Shown here one piece after another: positions 51,973 through 59,975 of a DNA stretch of 64,000 nucleotides. Numbering within the stretch: position 1 is the first letter of the stretch; each line of letters opens with the position of its first letter. The notes beneath the pieces were generated by a model that saw nothing but the letters and a program-made list of their open reading frames with translations, made no database searches and had not been told where the DNA came from. Position numbers and translations under genes: made by a program. This stretch comes from Bacillus thermotolerans (GTDB lineage Bacteria > Bacillota > Bacilli > Bacillales > Domibacillaceae), in the NCBI RefSeq assembly GCF_000812025.2, contig NZ_JWJE02000013.1:1-64000 (forward strand), given 5' to 3'.

Positions 51973-53124
51973 TTATTTTCTTTGTGGCCTGTCAGCGGCA
52001 TCAACCGGCTGCCCTTTATAAAAGGTTTTCTTCACGAGTGAAACACCCAGCTCATTCGCTATTTTCTTCAGCCGGTTCTCCTCCCCCGGTGTAATAAGGG
52101 TAATCACTGTCCCAGCCTTTCCAGAGCGCCCCGTGCGGCCTGCCCTATGAGTGTACTGTGCCGCATCCTTCGGCATATCAAACTGCAGCACATAATCCAG
52201 TCCCTTAATATCGAGCCCTCTTGCTGCAATATCCGTTGCGAACAGCAAGGTTAACCGGTTATCGCGGAAGCTTTGCAAAGCATTGGCTCTTTGCTGTTTG
52301 TTCAGTTCACTGTGGAGGATGGCATTTTCAAATCCTTTGTAAGCCAGCTTCTCAGAAAGAACATTTACATTTCCTATATCCTTTACAAACGCCAGGATAC
52401 GGTCCGGCTCAAATCCCCGGATAATCCGCTCCACTATGACATTCTTCTCTCGATGATCACATACAAAATAAAGATGATCCACACGAGAATCAGCCTTCGC
52501 CTGTTTGCCGACTTTGATAAGCTGTGCTTCCTTCATCCAGCTTCTCGCCAGCTCTTCAGCCTCCTTGGTAATCGTAGCTGAGAACATCACAAGCTGACGA
52601 TCCTTTAGCGTAGACTTAATGATCCCTTCTACCTTTCTTGCATGCTCAGGCGTCACCAGCTGATCCCCTTCATCCAGTACAATCAGCTTAACTTCATGCA
52701 TTTTCAGCTTCTTCATTTGTATAAGCTCTTCGATCCTGCCCGGCGTCCCCACAACCACATGCGGTGGCTTTTTCAGCTTTTCTACCTGACGCTTAATATT
52801 CGCTCCCCCAATGAATGCAGCACACGTAGTGCCGTCCCCCCAGGCGCGAACTTCATCGTTAATTTGCATAACAAGCTCCCGGGAAGAAGCTAAAATCACC
52901 GCCTGAACCGCCTTCTTCGCTGGATCAATCTTTTCAAGCAAAGGAAGTAAATAAGCCAGCGTCTTTCCCGTCCCTGTCGGCGATTCAGCGATCACATCGT
53001 TCCCTTCTAAAATAACGGGCACTGTCTTTTCTTGAATGGGCGTCGGTGAAGGAAATTCAGCCTTTTTCCATGCCTCTTGCAAAAATGGTTTCATTGTATT
53101 TAATACAGAAAATTGGTTTGTCAT
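51973..53124 (-). CDS. yfmL: DEAD-box RNA helicase YfmL-like
   Basis: A 383-residue two-domain RNA helicase. Motif I SPTGTGKT, TPGR, SAT and HRAGRTGRSGKAG are present. Motif II reads DEGD instead of DEAD. There is no C-terminal RNA-binding extension, as in the short YfmL (about 376 residues), which has a related variant and is linked to ribosome assembly in B. subtilis. ATG 53124 follows AAAAGGAGAG. Alternative: another short DEAD-box protein such as CshC. Confidence 0.85.
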   Translation of the reverse strand: MTNQFSVLNTMKPFLQEAWKKAEFPSPTPIQEKTVPVILEGNDVIAESPTGTGKTLAYLLPLLEKIDPAKKAVQAVILASSRELVMQINDEVRAWGDGTTCAAFIGGANIKRQVEKLKKPPHVVVGTPGRIEELIQMKKLKMHEVKLIVLDEGDQLVTPEHARKVEGIIKSTLKDRQLVMFSATITKEAEELARSWMKEAQLIKVGKQAKADSRVDHLYFVCDHREKNVIVERIIRGFEPDRILAFVKDIGNVNVLSEKLAYKGFENAILHSELNKQQRANALQSFRDNRLTLLFATDIAARGLDIKGLDYVLQFDMPKDAAQYTHRAGRTGRSGKAGTVITLITPGEENRLKKIANELGVSLVKKTFYKGQPVDAADRPQRK

Positions 53125-53142
53125 AAGCTCTCCTTTTTTCAA

Positions 53143-53625
53143 CTTACTCTATGGTATATATATTCTTTCTTGTGATAACAACGCATTCACATGGTTACCC
53201 GAAAAGTTTTATTCTCTTTTGAGGAGGGAATAAAAGGTTAGCACTTTTTTCATTATATAGCCACAAAGGAGAAAACGGAAACCATGAGAAAATAAAAAAG
53301 ATACATACATGTCGAAGACACCACAATAGTCACCCCGCATTAACAGCTTCTTCTCATATGCCTACTGTTACTGAGGGCTTCCTCTGAAAAAGAGGGTTTG
53401 TGGGCAATGAATTTCCCTATAGTGACAAGGTGTCGATACACACATTCTAGCCATGAATTCTCCAAATGATAATGAAGAGCATGATGACTGCTTTCCCCTT
53501 CTAGAGGGTCTCACCGTCTCTTCCGAGGAGGTTTCTGTTCGTAATGATAAATAAGGGATTAAGGGGGTATCAACTGCGGAGTTTTTATTTAAGTGGAAAA
53601 GCCATAAATGAGCTTACTGAAGGAT
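53143..53625. other. Long intergenic region
   Basis: About 480 bases with no good ORF or RBS. A small hairpin, CCTCT / AGAGG (near 53382-53396), precedes the G-rich stretch GGGTTTGTGGGCAATGAATT. An isolated ATG frame of 28 codons at about 53543-53629 has no RBS. It may be a degraded gene or insertion end; nothing was recognised. Confidence 0.3.
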
Positions 53626-53660
53626 AAAAACAGCAGGCCTGATCGCAGGCCTGCTGTTTT
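53626..53660 (-). terminator. Terminator of the stress gene at 53671
   Basis: AAAACAGCAGGCCT / AGGCCTGCTGTTTT with a 6-nt loop; T-rich on both sides. Confidence 0.8.
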
Positions 53661-53670
53661 GCTTTTGCTA

Positions 53671-54285
53671 TTATAGGTGATGATCATTATCTAAGCGGTT
53701 ATCATTGACATGATCATCTCCGCGGATAACCAACCGCTCGGATTCAACAATCCGTTCGCCGTTTCCTAACGTTTCTTTGCTTCTTTCTACTACTCTGTCG
53801 CTTCCTTCTACTACTCTATCATCACCTTGTACGACGCGGGCTTCACGATCGACAAGCACAAGGATTTTTCCTTCCTTCACATAGTTGCTGTACTCTTCTG
53901 CCTGATCTTCTGGAATACCGAGACCAATAAGAGCACCTGTCAAACCGCCGACACCTGCTCCGGCTGCAGCGCCTGTCAAACCGGCAACAATCGGACCTGC
54001 AGCCACGACAGGGCCAATGCCAGGGATTGCTAGAGCGCCTGCTCCGGCTGCTACCCCTGCGAGACCGCCGAGCACACCACCGGTTGCAGCACCTGCTCCC
54101 GCGCCTTCTTCTGCTTTTGTATCTGTTGTATCTTCAACATACTCTGCCTCATCACGATTTTTCGTGATAATAGAAATTTCATCTGTATTGTAGCCTTCAC
54201 GCTTTAAATCTTCAATCGCTTCTACTGCCTCATCTTGAGTATCATATACACCAACAATTTTTTTATCATCATGATCATTTCTCAT
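53671..54285 (-). CDS. YflT-domain general stress protein with glycine-zipper core
   Basis: 204 residues. An N-terminal YflT domain (KIVGVYDTQDEAVEAIEDLK) is interrupted at about 65-125 by a long Gly/Ala-rich zipper (GAGAGAATGGVLGGLAGVAA), then IPEDQAEEYSNYVKEGKILVLV completes the domain. The tail carries several repeats of the form GDDRVVEGSDRVVERS. This is the GSP-17M type. ATG 54285, GGAGG about 10 bases upstream. It has a sigma-B-type promoter at 54328-54352, back to back with another serving the small gene at 54420. Confidence 0.85.
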   Translation of the reverse strand: MRNDHDDKKIVGVYDTQDEAVEAIEDLKREGYNTDEISIITKNRDEAEYVEDTTDTKAEEGAGAGAATGGVLGGLAGVAAGAGALAIPGIGPVVAAGPIVAGLTGAAAGAGVGGLTGALIGLGIPEDQAEEYSNYVKEGKILVLVDREARVVQGDDRVVEGSDRVVERSKETLGNGERIVESERLVIRGDDHVNDNRLDNDHHL

Positions 54286-54327
54286 ATTCTTGTTTCCTCC
54301 TTTGCTGTTTTCGTGATCATTTGTTGT

Positions 54328-54352
54328 TTTCCCGATACCGATAAAGATAAAC
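54328..54352 (-). promoter_or_regulatory. Sigma-B-type promoter (leftward)
   Basis: On the minus strand GTTTAT, 13 bases, GGGAAA; it drives the YflT stress gene. Confidence 0.7.
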
Positions 54353-54364
54353 AATCAAATAAAG

Positions 54365-54389
54365 GTTTAATTTACTTTCTAAAAGGTAT
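54365..54389 (+). promoter_or_regulatory. Sigma-B-type promoter (rightward)
   Basis: GTTTAA (perfect), 13 bases, AGGTAT (one mismatch to GGGTAT). The -35 is 12 bases from that of the leftward promoter. Confidence 0.5.
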
Positions 54390-54419
54390 AGTTAAATAAA
54401 TACACGCGGAGGTGCTCTT

Positions 54420-54638
54420 ATGCGTAAAGAGGAAAAGAAACGAAACTTACAAAAAGGACCGATGGATAATCCAGAACAAATGAAAACAGATAAAGAAAGT
54501 ATTTACGATAAATTTGAAAGTGAACAAACAGTTGATTCCATTCCTTTAGAGGACTTAAAAATGGAGCAGGAAGAAGAAAAAAATGAGCATGATACAAAAA
54601 GTAATTCTTCTAGCGAAGAGAAATTCCCTGGATTTTAA
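54420..54638 (+). CDS. Small acidic hydrophilic protein, 72 residues
   Basis: MRKEEKKRNLQKGPMDNPEQ begins a strongly charged protein without hydrophobic segments, rich in E, K, D and S, probably disordered. RBS GGAGGTG. It shares an upstream region with the YflT stress gene and has its own sigma-B-like promoter, so it may be a stress-induced small protein. No family recognised. Confidence 0.65.
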   Translation: MRKEEKKRNLQKGPMDNPEQMKTDKESIYDKFESEQTVDSIPLEDLKMEQEEEKNEHDTKSNSSSEEKFPGF

Positions 54639-54669
54639 CTTAAAAGAGACGAGCTCTCTATAAGGTTCA

Positions 54670-54702
54670 AACAGCCCCGCCGTTTCTACGGCGGGGCTGT
54701 TC
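54670..54702 (+). terminator. Terminator of the 72-residue protein gene
   Basis: AACAGCCCCGCCG / CGGCGGGGCTGTT with a 6-nt loop. Confidence 0.8.
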
Positions 54703-54765
54703 TGCGTAATCAACCCGTTTTCTGTATAATAAGAATGGACTGATAATAAATAAGGAGAGGCTTAG

Positions 54766-55704
54766 ATGCACAATACAAAGATTTATATCATTTTGATCGG
54801 TATCATGTTTATATGGGGAATCAATGTTTCGGCTATTAAGCTGCTAGTCGGAGCTTTCATGCCCGTGACCATGACAGCTTTCCGTATATTTGTTGCCGCC
54901 CTCACCGTACTTCTTACCCTTATTGTTTTGAAGCAAGTGCGAAAGCCTCAAAGTAAAGAGTGGCTTTATATTATTGTAGGAGCTTTTTTTAGCGTGGTAG
55001 GCCATCACTATTTCCTCTCAGAAGGCCTCGATAAAACCTCTGCTGCAAATGGAGGTTTAATTTTAGGCCTTGGCCCGCTTTTGACTGCTGTCCTGTCTAT
55101 GATTCTTTTAAAAAGAAAACCTACAAGCATCCGTCTGCTCGGTTTCCTGCTTGGGGGCACTGGCGTCAGCTTTACCGTTCTTGCAGGCGGCGGAGGGCTA
55201 AATGCCGCATCTATTGGCGACATCGAGGTGTTCCTATCTATCTTATCTCAGGCACTCAGTTTTATTGTCATTAAAAAAGCCTCTGAAACCATGGACCCCC
55301 GTTTGCTCACCGGGTATATGCTTCTCATCGGCTCCGTTGTGCTCTTTCTGATCAGCTTATGGAAGGAACCAGGCGGCTTAACAAGCCTTGCCAACGGTAC
55401 ACCGCTCATCTGGACTGTCTTCTTGTTTTCAGCCATGTTAGCGACAGCTTTAGGTCACATGGTATATAACTATGCAATTGGACAAATTGGCGCTGCAGAG
55501 GCTTCTATTTTCTTAAACTTAAATACTTTCTTTTCTTTGCTAGGTGCTTCTCTCTTCCTCGGCGAAAAGCTGATGCCTGCTCATTTCGTCGGTCTGCTTC
55601 TCATCATTCCCGGTGTCATTCTCGGATCAGGCGCACTAGAAGAACTGGCATTGCGCCGCAAAAGAAAAAGATATCAGCACCATCCCTCTTATAAGAAGAC
55701 GTAA
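54766..55704 (+). CDS. EamA/DMT-superfamily transporter
   Basis: 312 residues with ten hydrophobic helices in two EamA repeats (about 6-140 and 155-290); typical are IMFIWGINVSAIKLLVG and LNLNTFFSLLGASLFLGEKL. These are drug/metabolite exporters of varied substrate; none can be assigned. RBS AAGGAGAGG. Monocistronic, with a terminator directly after. Confidence 0.88.
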   Translation: MHNTKIYIILIGIMFIWGINVSAIKLLVGAFMPVTMTAFRIFVAALTVLLTLIVLKQVRKPQSKEWLYIIVGAFFSVVGHHYFLSEGLDKTSAANGGLILGLGPLLTAVLSMILLKRKPTSIRLLGFLLGGTGVSFTVLAGGGGLNAASIGDIEVFLSILSQALSFIVIKKASETMDPRLLTGYMLLIGSVVLFLISLWKEPGGLTSLANGTPLIWTVFLFSAMLATALGHMVYNYAIGQIGAAEASIFLNLNTFFSLLGASLFLGEKLMPAHFVGLLLIIPGVILGSGALEELALRRKRKRYQHHPSYKKT

Positions 55705-55712
55705 GCAGGGCA

Positions 55713-55757
55713 GCTGTATAGCCAATAAGGAGAAGCTTATTGGCTATACAGCTTTTT
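55713..55757. terminator. Bidirectional terminator
   Basis: GCTGTATAGCCAATAAG / CTTATTGGCTATACAGC, a perfect 17-bp stem with a 6-nt loop and T5. Confidence 0.85.
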
Positions 55758-56353
55758 CATCTTGAGACGAACTGATTGCCCGTCACCCAGAACCGCCACG
55801 GATAATCGCGTGCTTCTCCAGAATTATCAATACCGATACGCGGTCCAGCGGAAATATCGGAAGGAGCAAATCCCTTTGTAATCAAAAGCGGCGGCTCATG
55901 GAAACGGCGTCCATAATCCTCCATGGTGATGCCCATTGCTTTAGTCAGCTTCCCCGGTCCACTCGTCAAATTCTTCAAAGTGGTGCCTCCCCGCCTTTCA
56001 AACATTAAATCAATGCCTTCATAAGGCTCAACTGCCCGAATAAGTACGGCTTCGGGTTTACCTTCTTCCGCGCTAACTACGTTCACCAGGCAATGTGTGT
56101 GCATGACATATGTATACACGTGGCCCGGAGCGTGGAACATGATCTCAGTCCGCTTCGTCCGGCGGTTATTAAAGCTGTGAGCCGCTCGGTCCATCGGCCC
56201 TTTATAAGCTTCCGTTTCTACAATGAATCCCGCTGTGACACCCTCCTTCGTTTCCTTTACGAGCAGGCAGCCTAGCAGGTTCTTTGCCAGCTCTAATGTA
56301 GGCTGTTCGAAAAAAGACAAATCCATCGGAACAAATTCTTTTTCTTCCTCCAT
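55757..56353 (-). CDS. 3-methyladenine DNA glycosylase (AAG/Mpg type)
   Basis: A 198-residue alkyladenine glycosylase (YxlJ in B. subtilis), which removes alkylated purines in base-excision repair. The active-site Glu is in IVETEAYKGPMDRAAHSF, the intercalating Tyr in HVYTYVMHTHCLVNVV, and NLTSGPGKLTKAMGI is typical. RBS GAGGAG. Complete. UvsE (61.7 kb) and RecQ (57.7 kb) are other repair genes nearby, but without operon links. Confidence 0.93.
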   Translation of the reverse strand: MEEEKEFVPMDLSFFEQPTLELAKNLLGCLLVKETKEGVTAGFIVETEAYKGPMDRAAHSFNNRRTKRTEIMFHAPGHVYTYVMHTHCLVNVVSAEEGKPEAVLIRAVEPYEGIDLMFERRGGTTLKNLTSGPGKLTKAMGITMEDYGRRFHEPPLLITKGFAPSDISAGPRIGIDNSGEARDYPWRFWVTGNQFVSR

Positions 56354-56519
56354 CGTTCACTCTCCTCACTTTCTTCTTATACCTTTCCCCTCCTTCCTTA
56401 TAAAAAACAAAAAAGAATGCGACACTTCAACCGAGTGCACTTTTTGACGCTAATTTCTGTTAGATCGTTTACAATAGAGGGTAGAATAACTTATATATGT
56501 GGATAAAGGAGGTTTGTAC

Positions 56520-56882
56520 ATGGAAATCATTGGTTGGATCAGCTTGGCCATTGTTGTAGGTGCTCTTATTTATTTAGGAATTTCCGGATTCAGCACATAC
56601 AAATCAATGAAGCCTAAAATTGATGAATTGAAGGCCGCCTCTGAACGTATGAAAGAAAAGCAGGCCGCTATTAAATCAGAAACCGATCAGTTGAAAGAAA
56701 AACAGCAGCGCATTAAAGAAGACATTGACCAAAAGAAAGAGAAGATTATGTACACCGTAGAGGAAGCTAAGCAAACACCGGAGTCAGTAAAGCAGCTTGG
56801 TACGGCTTTGAAGTTCATAGACGAGGAAACGAAGTTAAAGCTGCCTATTCCGAAACGAAAGAGCAAAGCCGAAACCGTATAA
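56520..56882 (+). CDS. Small membrane protein with coiled-coil (DUF948-like)
   Basis: 120 residues: one N-terminal helix (IGWISLAIVVGALIYLGISG) and then a long charged heptad region (residues about 30-85). This is the layout of DUF948/YtxG-like proteins; a precise family is not certain. ATG 56520 with AAGGAGG. Followed by a terminator shared with the minus-strand unit described next. Confidence 0.7.
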   Translation: MEIIGWISLAIVVGALIYLGISGFSTYKSMKPKIDELKAASERMKEKQAAIKSETDQLKEKQQRIKEDIDQKKEKIMYTVEEAKQTPESVKQLGTALKFIDEETKLKLPIPKRKSKAETV

Positions 56883-56890
56883 TGCCATAG

Positions 56891-56926
56891 AAAAAGCCAG
56901 TCTGTGATCAACCCAGACTGGCTTTT
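56891..56926. terminator. Strong bidirectional terminator
   Basis: AAAAGCCAGTCTG / CAGACTGGCTTTT, a 13-bp perfect stem with a 9-nt loop. It ends the plus-strand gene at 56882 and the minus-strand candidate RNA. Confidence 0.85.
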
Positions 56927-57180
56927 GTATTTATTTGCAACTCGTGCGTTTCGTTAATGGGCGCAAATCAGCCCTTGTATTTAAAATAAAACCGCCGCGG
57001 TTATATTCTACATCATCGCTCATGATGAACGAACCTAAACGACCTAAGCCCTTCCTGCTCTTAGGTCCTTGCGGCTCCGAAGCCGCTCCAGTGTGATTAA
57101 GCCTTCTATCAGAAACATAGCAGAATGCCAATAATCATTTTATCGTTTAAACGCTCAAGTTACTTTAACAGTGAAGAATT
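56891..57180 (-). ncRNA. Candidate structured RNA, about 290 nt
   Basis: A minus-strand unit runs from a consensus promoter (57184-57212) to a strong terminator (56891-56926). In 5'-3' order it holds the hairpins GCGGCT-TCGG-AGCCGC, GACCTAAG/CTTAGGTC, CATCA/TGATG, AACCGC-G-GCGGTT and GGGC/GCCC, then the terminator. The only ORF (66 codons from TTG at 57131) has no RBS and its codons cross all hairpins; a shorter ATG start inside it also has none. No known Bacillus RNA family (6S, tmRNA, SRP, RNase P, T-box) fits. A small protein remains possible. Confidence 0.5.
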
Positions 57181-57183
57181 AAA

Positions 57184-57212
57184 ATTATATCACCTTTACT
57201 CTGCACTGTCAA
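57184..57212 (-). promoter_or_regulatory. Consensus sigma-A promoter of the candidate RNA
   Basis: On the minus strand TTGACA (perfect), 17 bases, TGATATAAT (perfect -10 with the TG of an extended -10). It is the strongest promoter seen in the window. Confidence 0.85.
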
Positions 57213-57267
57213 CACTCTGTATATAAACGCTTTTATTCGTATTGCTTTCTCCTAAAGAACCTTTTTA

Positions 57268-57642
57268 CTAGGCGTGATTAGGGTTTTTCATTCTCGTAAC
57301 GAGCACTTTTTCATTCATATAGATATGGAAGAACCATTCAGCTATGGCAAACACAACGGATATGACAAGCGCATTCACAAATACGCCCGCCGCGTTATTG
57401 AAAACCATGCCAAGCACCCAAACCAGTATAGCGGAAAGAATGATATCATCAAACACGGCGACTGAGTTTCCAGCAGCCGGAAGCACCATCAGGTCACCAA
57501 GCACATAAGAAACCACTGTAACAATAGCCCCCATAATTAGTGCATCTACAAATACACCACCGTCCATCACTAATTCTAACGCAAGGTATAGTACAGCTGT
57601 GATAGCGACAAATTTAATCAAGATAGCGGTTAAGTGCCTCAT
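57268..57642 (-). CDS. DUF2512 membrane protein (YndM-like)
   Basis: 124 residues with four hydrophobic helices (ILIKFVAITAVLYLALELVM; ALIMGAIVTVVSYVLGDLMV; DIILSAILVWVLGMVFN; ALVISVVFAIAEWFFHIYM). Matches the DUF2512/YndM family in size and pattern; function unknown. Strong RBS AAAGGAGG. No clear terminator follows before the promoter at 57184-57212, so read-through into the candidate RNA is possible. Confidence 0.8.
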   Translation of the reverse strand: MRHLTAILIKFVAITAVLYLALELVMDGGVFVDALIMGAIVTVVSYVLGDLMVLPAAGNSVAVFDDIILSAILVWVLGMVFNNAAGVFVNALVISVVFAIAEWFFHIYMNEKVLVTRMKNPNHA

Positions 57643-57716
57643 TTCTTTCTTCCTCCTTTCTCTGCGGGTTGTTCATCTATACCTACACATTTCCCCGTAC
57701 GGGTAGAATTATTCCC

Positions 57717-59843
57717 CTATTCACTTATTTTTTCTTTTAGGCTCCTAGTTAAGAAGGCTTTAATCATGCCATAAGTGACCTCTTCGGGCAGCAGTTCTTT
57801 AATAGGCTTCAGCTTTTCACGGCCAGCTTCTTGGATCGCCTGGTCAATCAGCGGCCAATACGGCTCGGGTATCCATCCTGACAAGGCCACCTCCATTCCT
57901 TCTTCCATACAGCGCAGTAAATGATTTTCAACCGTACTGCTTGTTATGCCTCTTTCTTTAGCAATTTCCTCGATAGACAACTGTTGCTTATACAGCTCGT
58001 ACGTATCTAAATGAGAGTCTCTTTTCCTCGTTCCTCTAACATTTCTAGATACACCAGAGGCTTTCTCACGCTCAGGGTGCTTCTCGCAAAATGCTGAAAC
58101 GGCAGCCATAAATGGTTCCCCGTACTTCTCCAGCTTGCTGGCTCCTACTCCGCTGACGGCCAGAAATTCCTCTTCTGACTGCGGGAGCTTGATACACATG
58201 TCCTTTAATGTCTGGTCAGAGAAAATAACAAAAGGCGGCACTCCCGCCTGCTCGGCCAGCTGCTTTCGCAAGCCTCGCAGCTCCTCAAATAACGGATCAT
58301 CGGAAGCGATCTGCTTGGTCTTCACAGCTTCCTTCCTTTCCACTTCCTGCCGGCCAAGCAATACTTCCTTTCCTTGGCTGGTCACAAAAATGGTTGGAAA
58401 TTTGCCATGTTCCACTCCCAGCAGCTCTTGAGAGATTAAAAAGTCAATAAATCCTGACACTTCCTTTACACTTTGCTCTTGCAAGATGCCGTATGTCGAA
58501 AGGGTATGAAATCCGAATTCCATAATTTTTTTATTCTTCGAGCCCGTCAGTACCTGAGCAACCATTGTCTTTCCATAGCGCTGTCCCATTCTTACGACAC
58601 AGGACAATACCATTTGCGCTTCTTTCGTGACATCTACACTGTCGCGCGCATCTGTACAATTGCTGCAGCGGCCGCACGGCTCTAACGGCTCCTCTCCAAA
58701 ATAATGAACAATATAGCTTTGCAGACAGCTTTCCGTATGACAATAATCCACCATCAGCTGCAGCTTCTGAAGCTCACCCGGAATCCGCTCTGCTTCAAGC
58801 GACTGATCAATCAAAAAGCGCTGCGTCTGCACATCTTGAGGAGAATACAAGAGCGTACACTCGCTATCAAGACCATCTCTTCCTGCCCGGCCCGCTTCCT
58901 GATAATAGCTTTCCATATTCTTCGGCAGCTGATAGTGAATCACATAGCGAATATTCGATTTGTCGATCCCCATGCCAAAAGCATTTGTCGCAACCATCAC
59001 GAGTGCTTCATCCGCTAAGAAGCGGTCCTGCTCTCTCATCCGCTCATCATCGCTCATTCCCGCATGGTAACGGGCAGCAGGGATGCCCCATTTTGTCAGC
59101 TTCTCATACAATTGATCAACTGCTTTTCTCGTCGCAGCATAAATAATTCCTGCTTCTTTTTGGTTTTTTTGGAGATACTCCTTGATAAACGCAAGACGGT
59201 CCTGCCCTTGAATGACGGAAAAGGATAAGTTGCTTCGCTCAAATCCAGTCATAACGGTATGCGCCTCATCAATAGAAAGCAATTGACAAATGTCTCTCCG
59301 TACACGAGGAGTAGCAGTCGCTGTTAATGCGAGCACAGCCGGCTGGCCCGGCAGAACCTCTGCCAGCCGTTGAATATGACGGTAGCTCGGTCTGAAATCA
59401 TGCCCCCATTGGGAAACACAGTGTGCTTCATCAACCGCTATAAGAGGAATCGGGATTTCTTTTAAGTCTTCTATAAATGTATACGATTCCAGCCGCTCTG
59501 GAGCAATATAAAGCAATTTATACGCTCCTTGTTTAGCTGCTTCGATCGTGTCGTGAACATCTCTAGCACTAAGTGAACTATTTACGTAGGCAGCTGAAAT
59601 ACCTGCCTCGATTAAGGCATCTACCTGGTCCTTCATTAAAGAGATAAGCGGCGAAATAACTACAGTCATCCCTGGCAGCAGAAGAGCGGGGATCTGATAG
59701 CAAATAGACTTGCCTCCGCCGGTCGGCATCACACAGATCGTATTTTGCCCTTTCATGACCTGTTCGATCGCCAGCTCTTGCCCGCTGCGGAAAGAGGAAT
59801 AACCAAAATGGGACTGCAGCAGCTGCCGCGCTTGCTCAAGCAT
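57717..59843 (-). CDS. recQ: RecQ-family ATP-dependent DNA helicase
   Basis: 708 residues. DEAH helicase core (MPTGGGKSICYQIPAL; AVDEAHCVSQWGHDFRPSY; QEAGRAGRDG), a zinc-binding RQC region (CHTESCLQSYI and CGRCSNC), an HRDC domain (about 515-595) and a C-terminal HTH_40-type domain (about 615-700; YELYKQQLSIEEIAKERGI). It unwinds recombination and replication intermediates. B. subtilis has RecS and RecQ; this longer form with HTH_40 fits RecQ. RBS GAAGGAAG. Works in many bacteria with Topo III, also in this window. Confidence 0.93.
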   Translation of the reverse strand: MLEQARQLLQSHFGYSSFRSGQELAIEQVMKGQNTICVMPTGGGKSICYQIPALLLPGMTVVISPLISLMKDQVDALIEAGISAAYVNSSLSARDVHDTIEAAKQGAYKLLYIAPERLESYTFIEDLKEIPIPLIAVDEAHCVSQWGHDFRPSYRHIQRLAEVLPGQPAVLALTATATPRVRRDICQLLSIDEAHTVMTGFERSNLSFSVIQGQDRLAFIKEYLQKNQKEAGIIYAATRKAVDQLYEKLTKWGIPAARYHAGMSDDERMREQDRFLADEALVMVATNAFGMGIDKSNIRYVIHYQLPKNMESYYQEAGRAGRDGLDSECTLLYSPQDVQTQRFLIDQSLEAERIPGELQKLQLMVDYCHTESCLQSYIVHYFGEEPLEPCGRCSNCTDARDSVDVTKEAQMVLSCVVRMGQRYGKTMVAQVLTGSKNKKIMEFGFHTLSTYGILQEQSVKEVSGFIDFLISQELLGVEHGKFPTIFVTSQGKEVLLGRQEVERKEAVKTKQIASDDPLFEELRGLRKQLAEQAGVPPFVIFSDQTLKDMCIKLPQSEEEFLAVSGVGASKLEKYGEPFMAAVSAFCEKHPEREKASGVSRNVRGTRKRDSHLDTYELYKQQLSIEEIAKERGITSSTVENHLLRCMEEGMEVALSGWIPEPYWPLIDQAIQEAGREKLKPIKELLPEEVTYGMIKAFLTRSLKEKISE

Positions 59844-59975
59844 ATTGACACTTCCTTCAAACTTTTTTTCAATTATAACACGGAGCGGATGTCCGTACTT
59901 TTTCTTAATGGATTTATCCCTCAGATTTCACTATAATGAGAGATAATACAGGAAAACAGAAAGGCTGGTAGCACG

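Noticed and set aside
56950-57030. T-box-like sequence AACCGCGG in the candidate RNA
   Set aside because: The UGGN that must pair with the tRNA end is missing (TATA instead), and no gene lies downstream on that strand.
56931-57131. 66-codon minus-strand ORF
   Set aside because: TTG start without RBS; the frame crosses all hairpins of the candidate RNA. Kept only as an alternative reading in the RNA entry.
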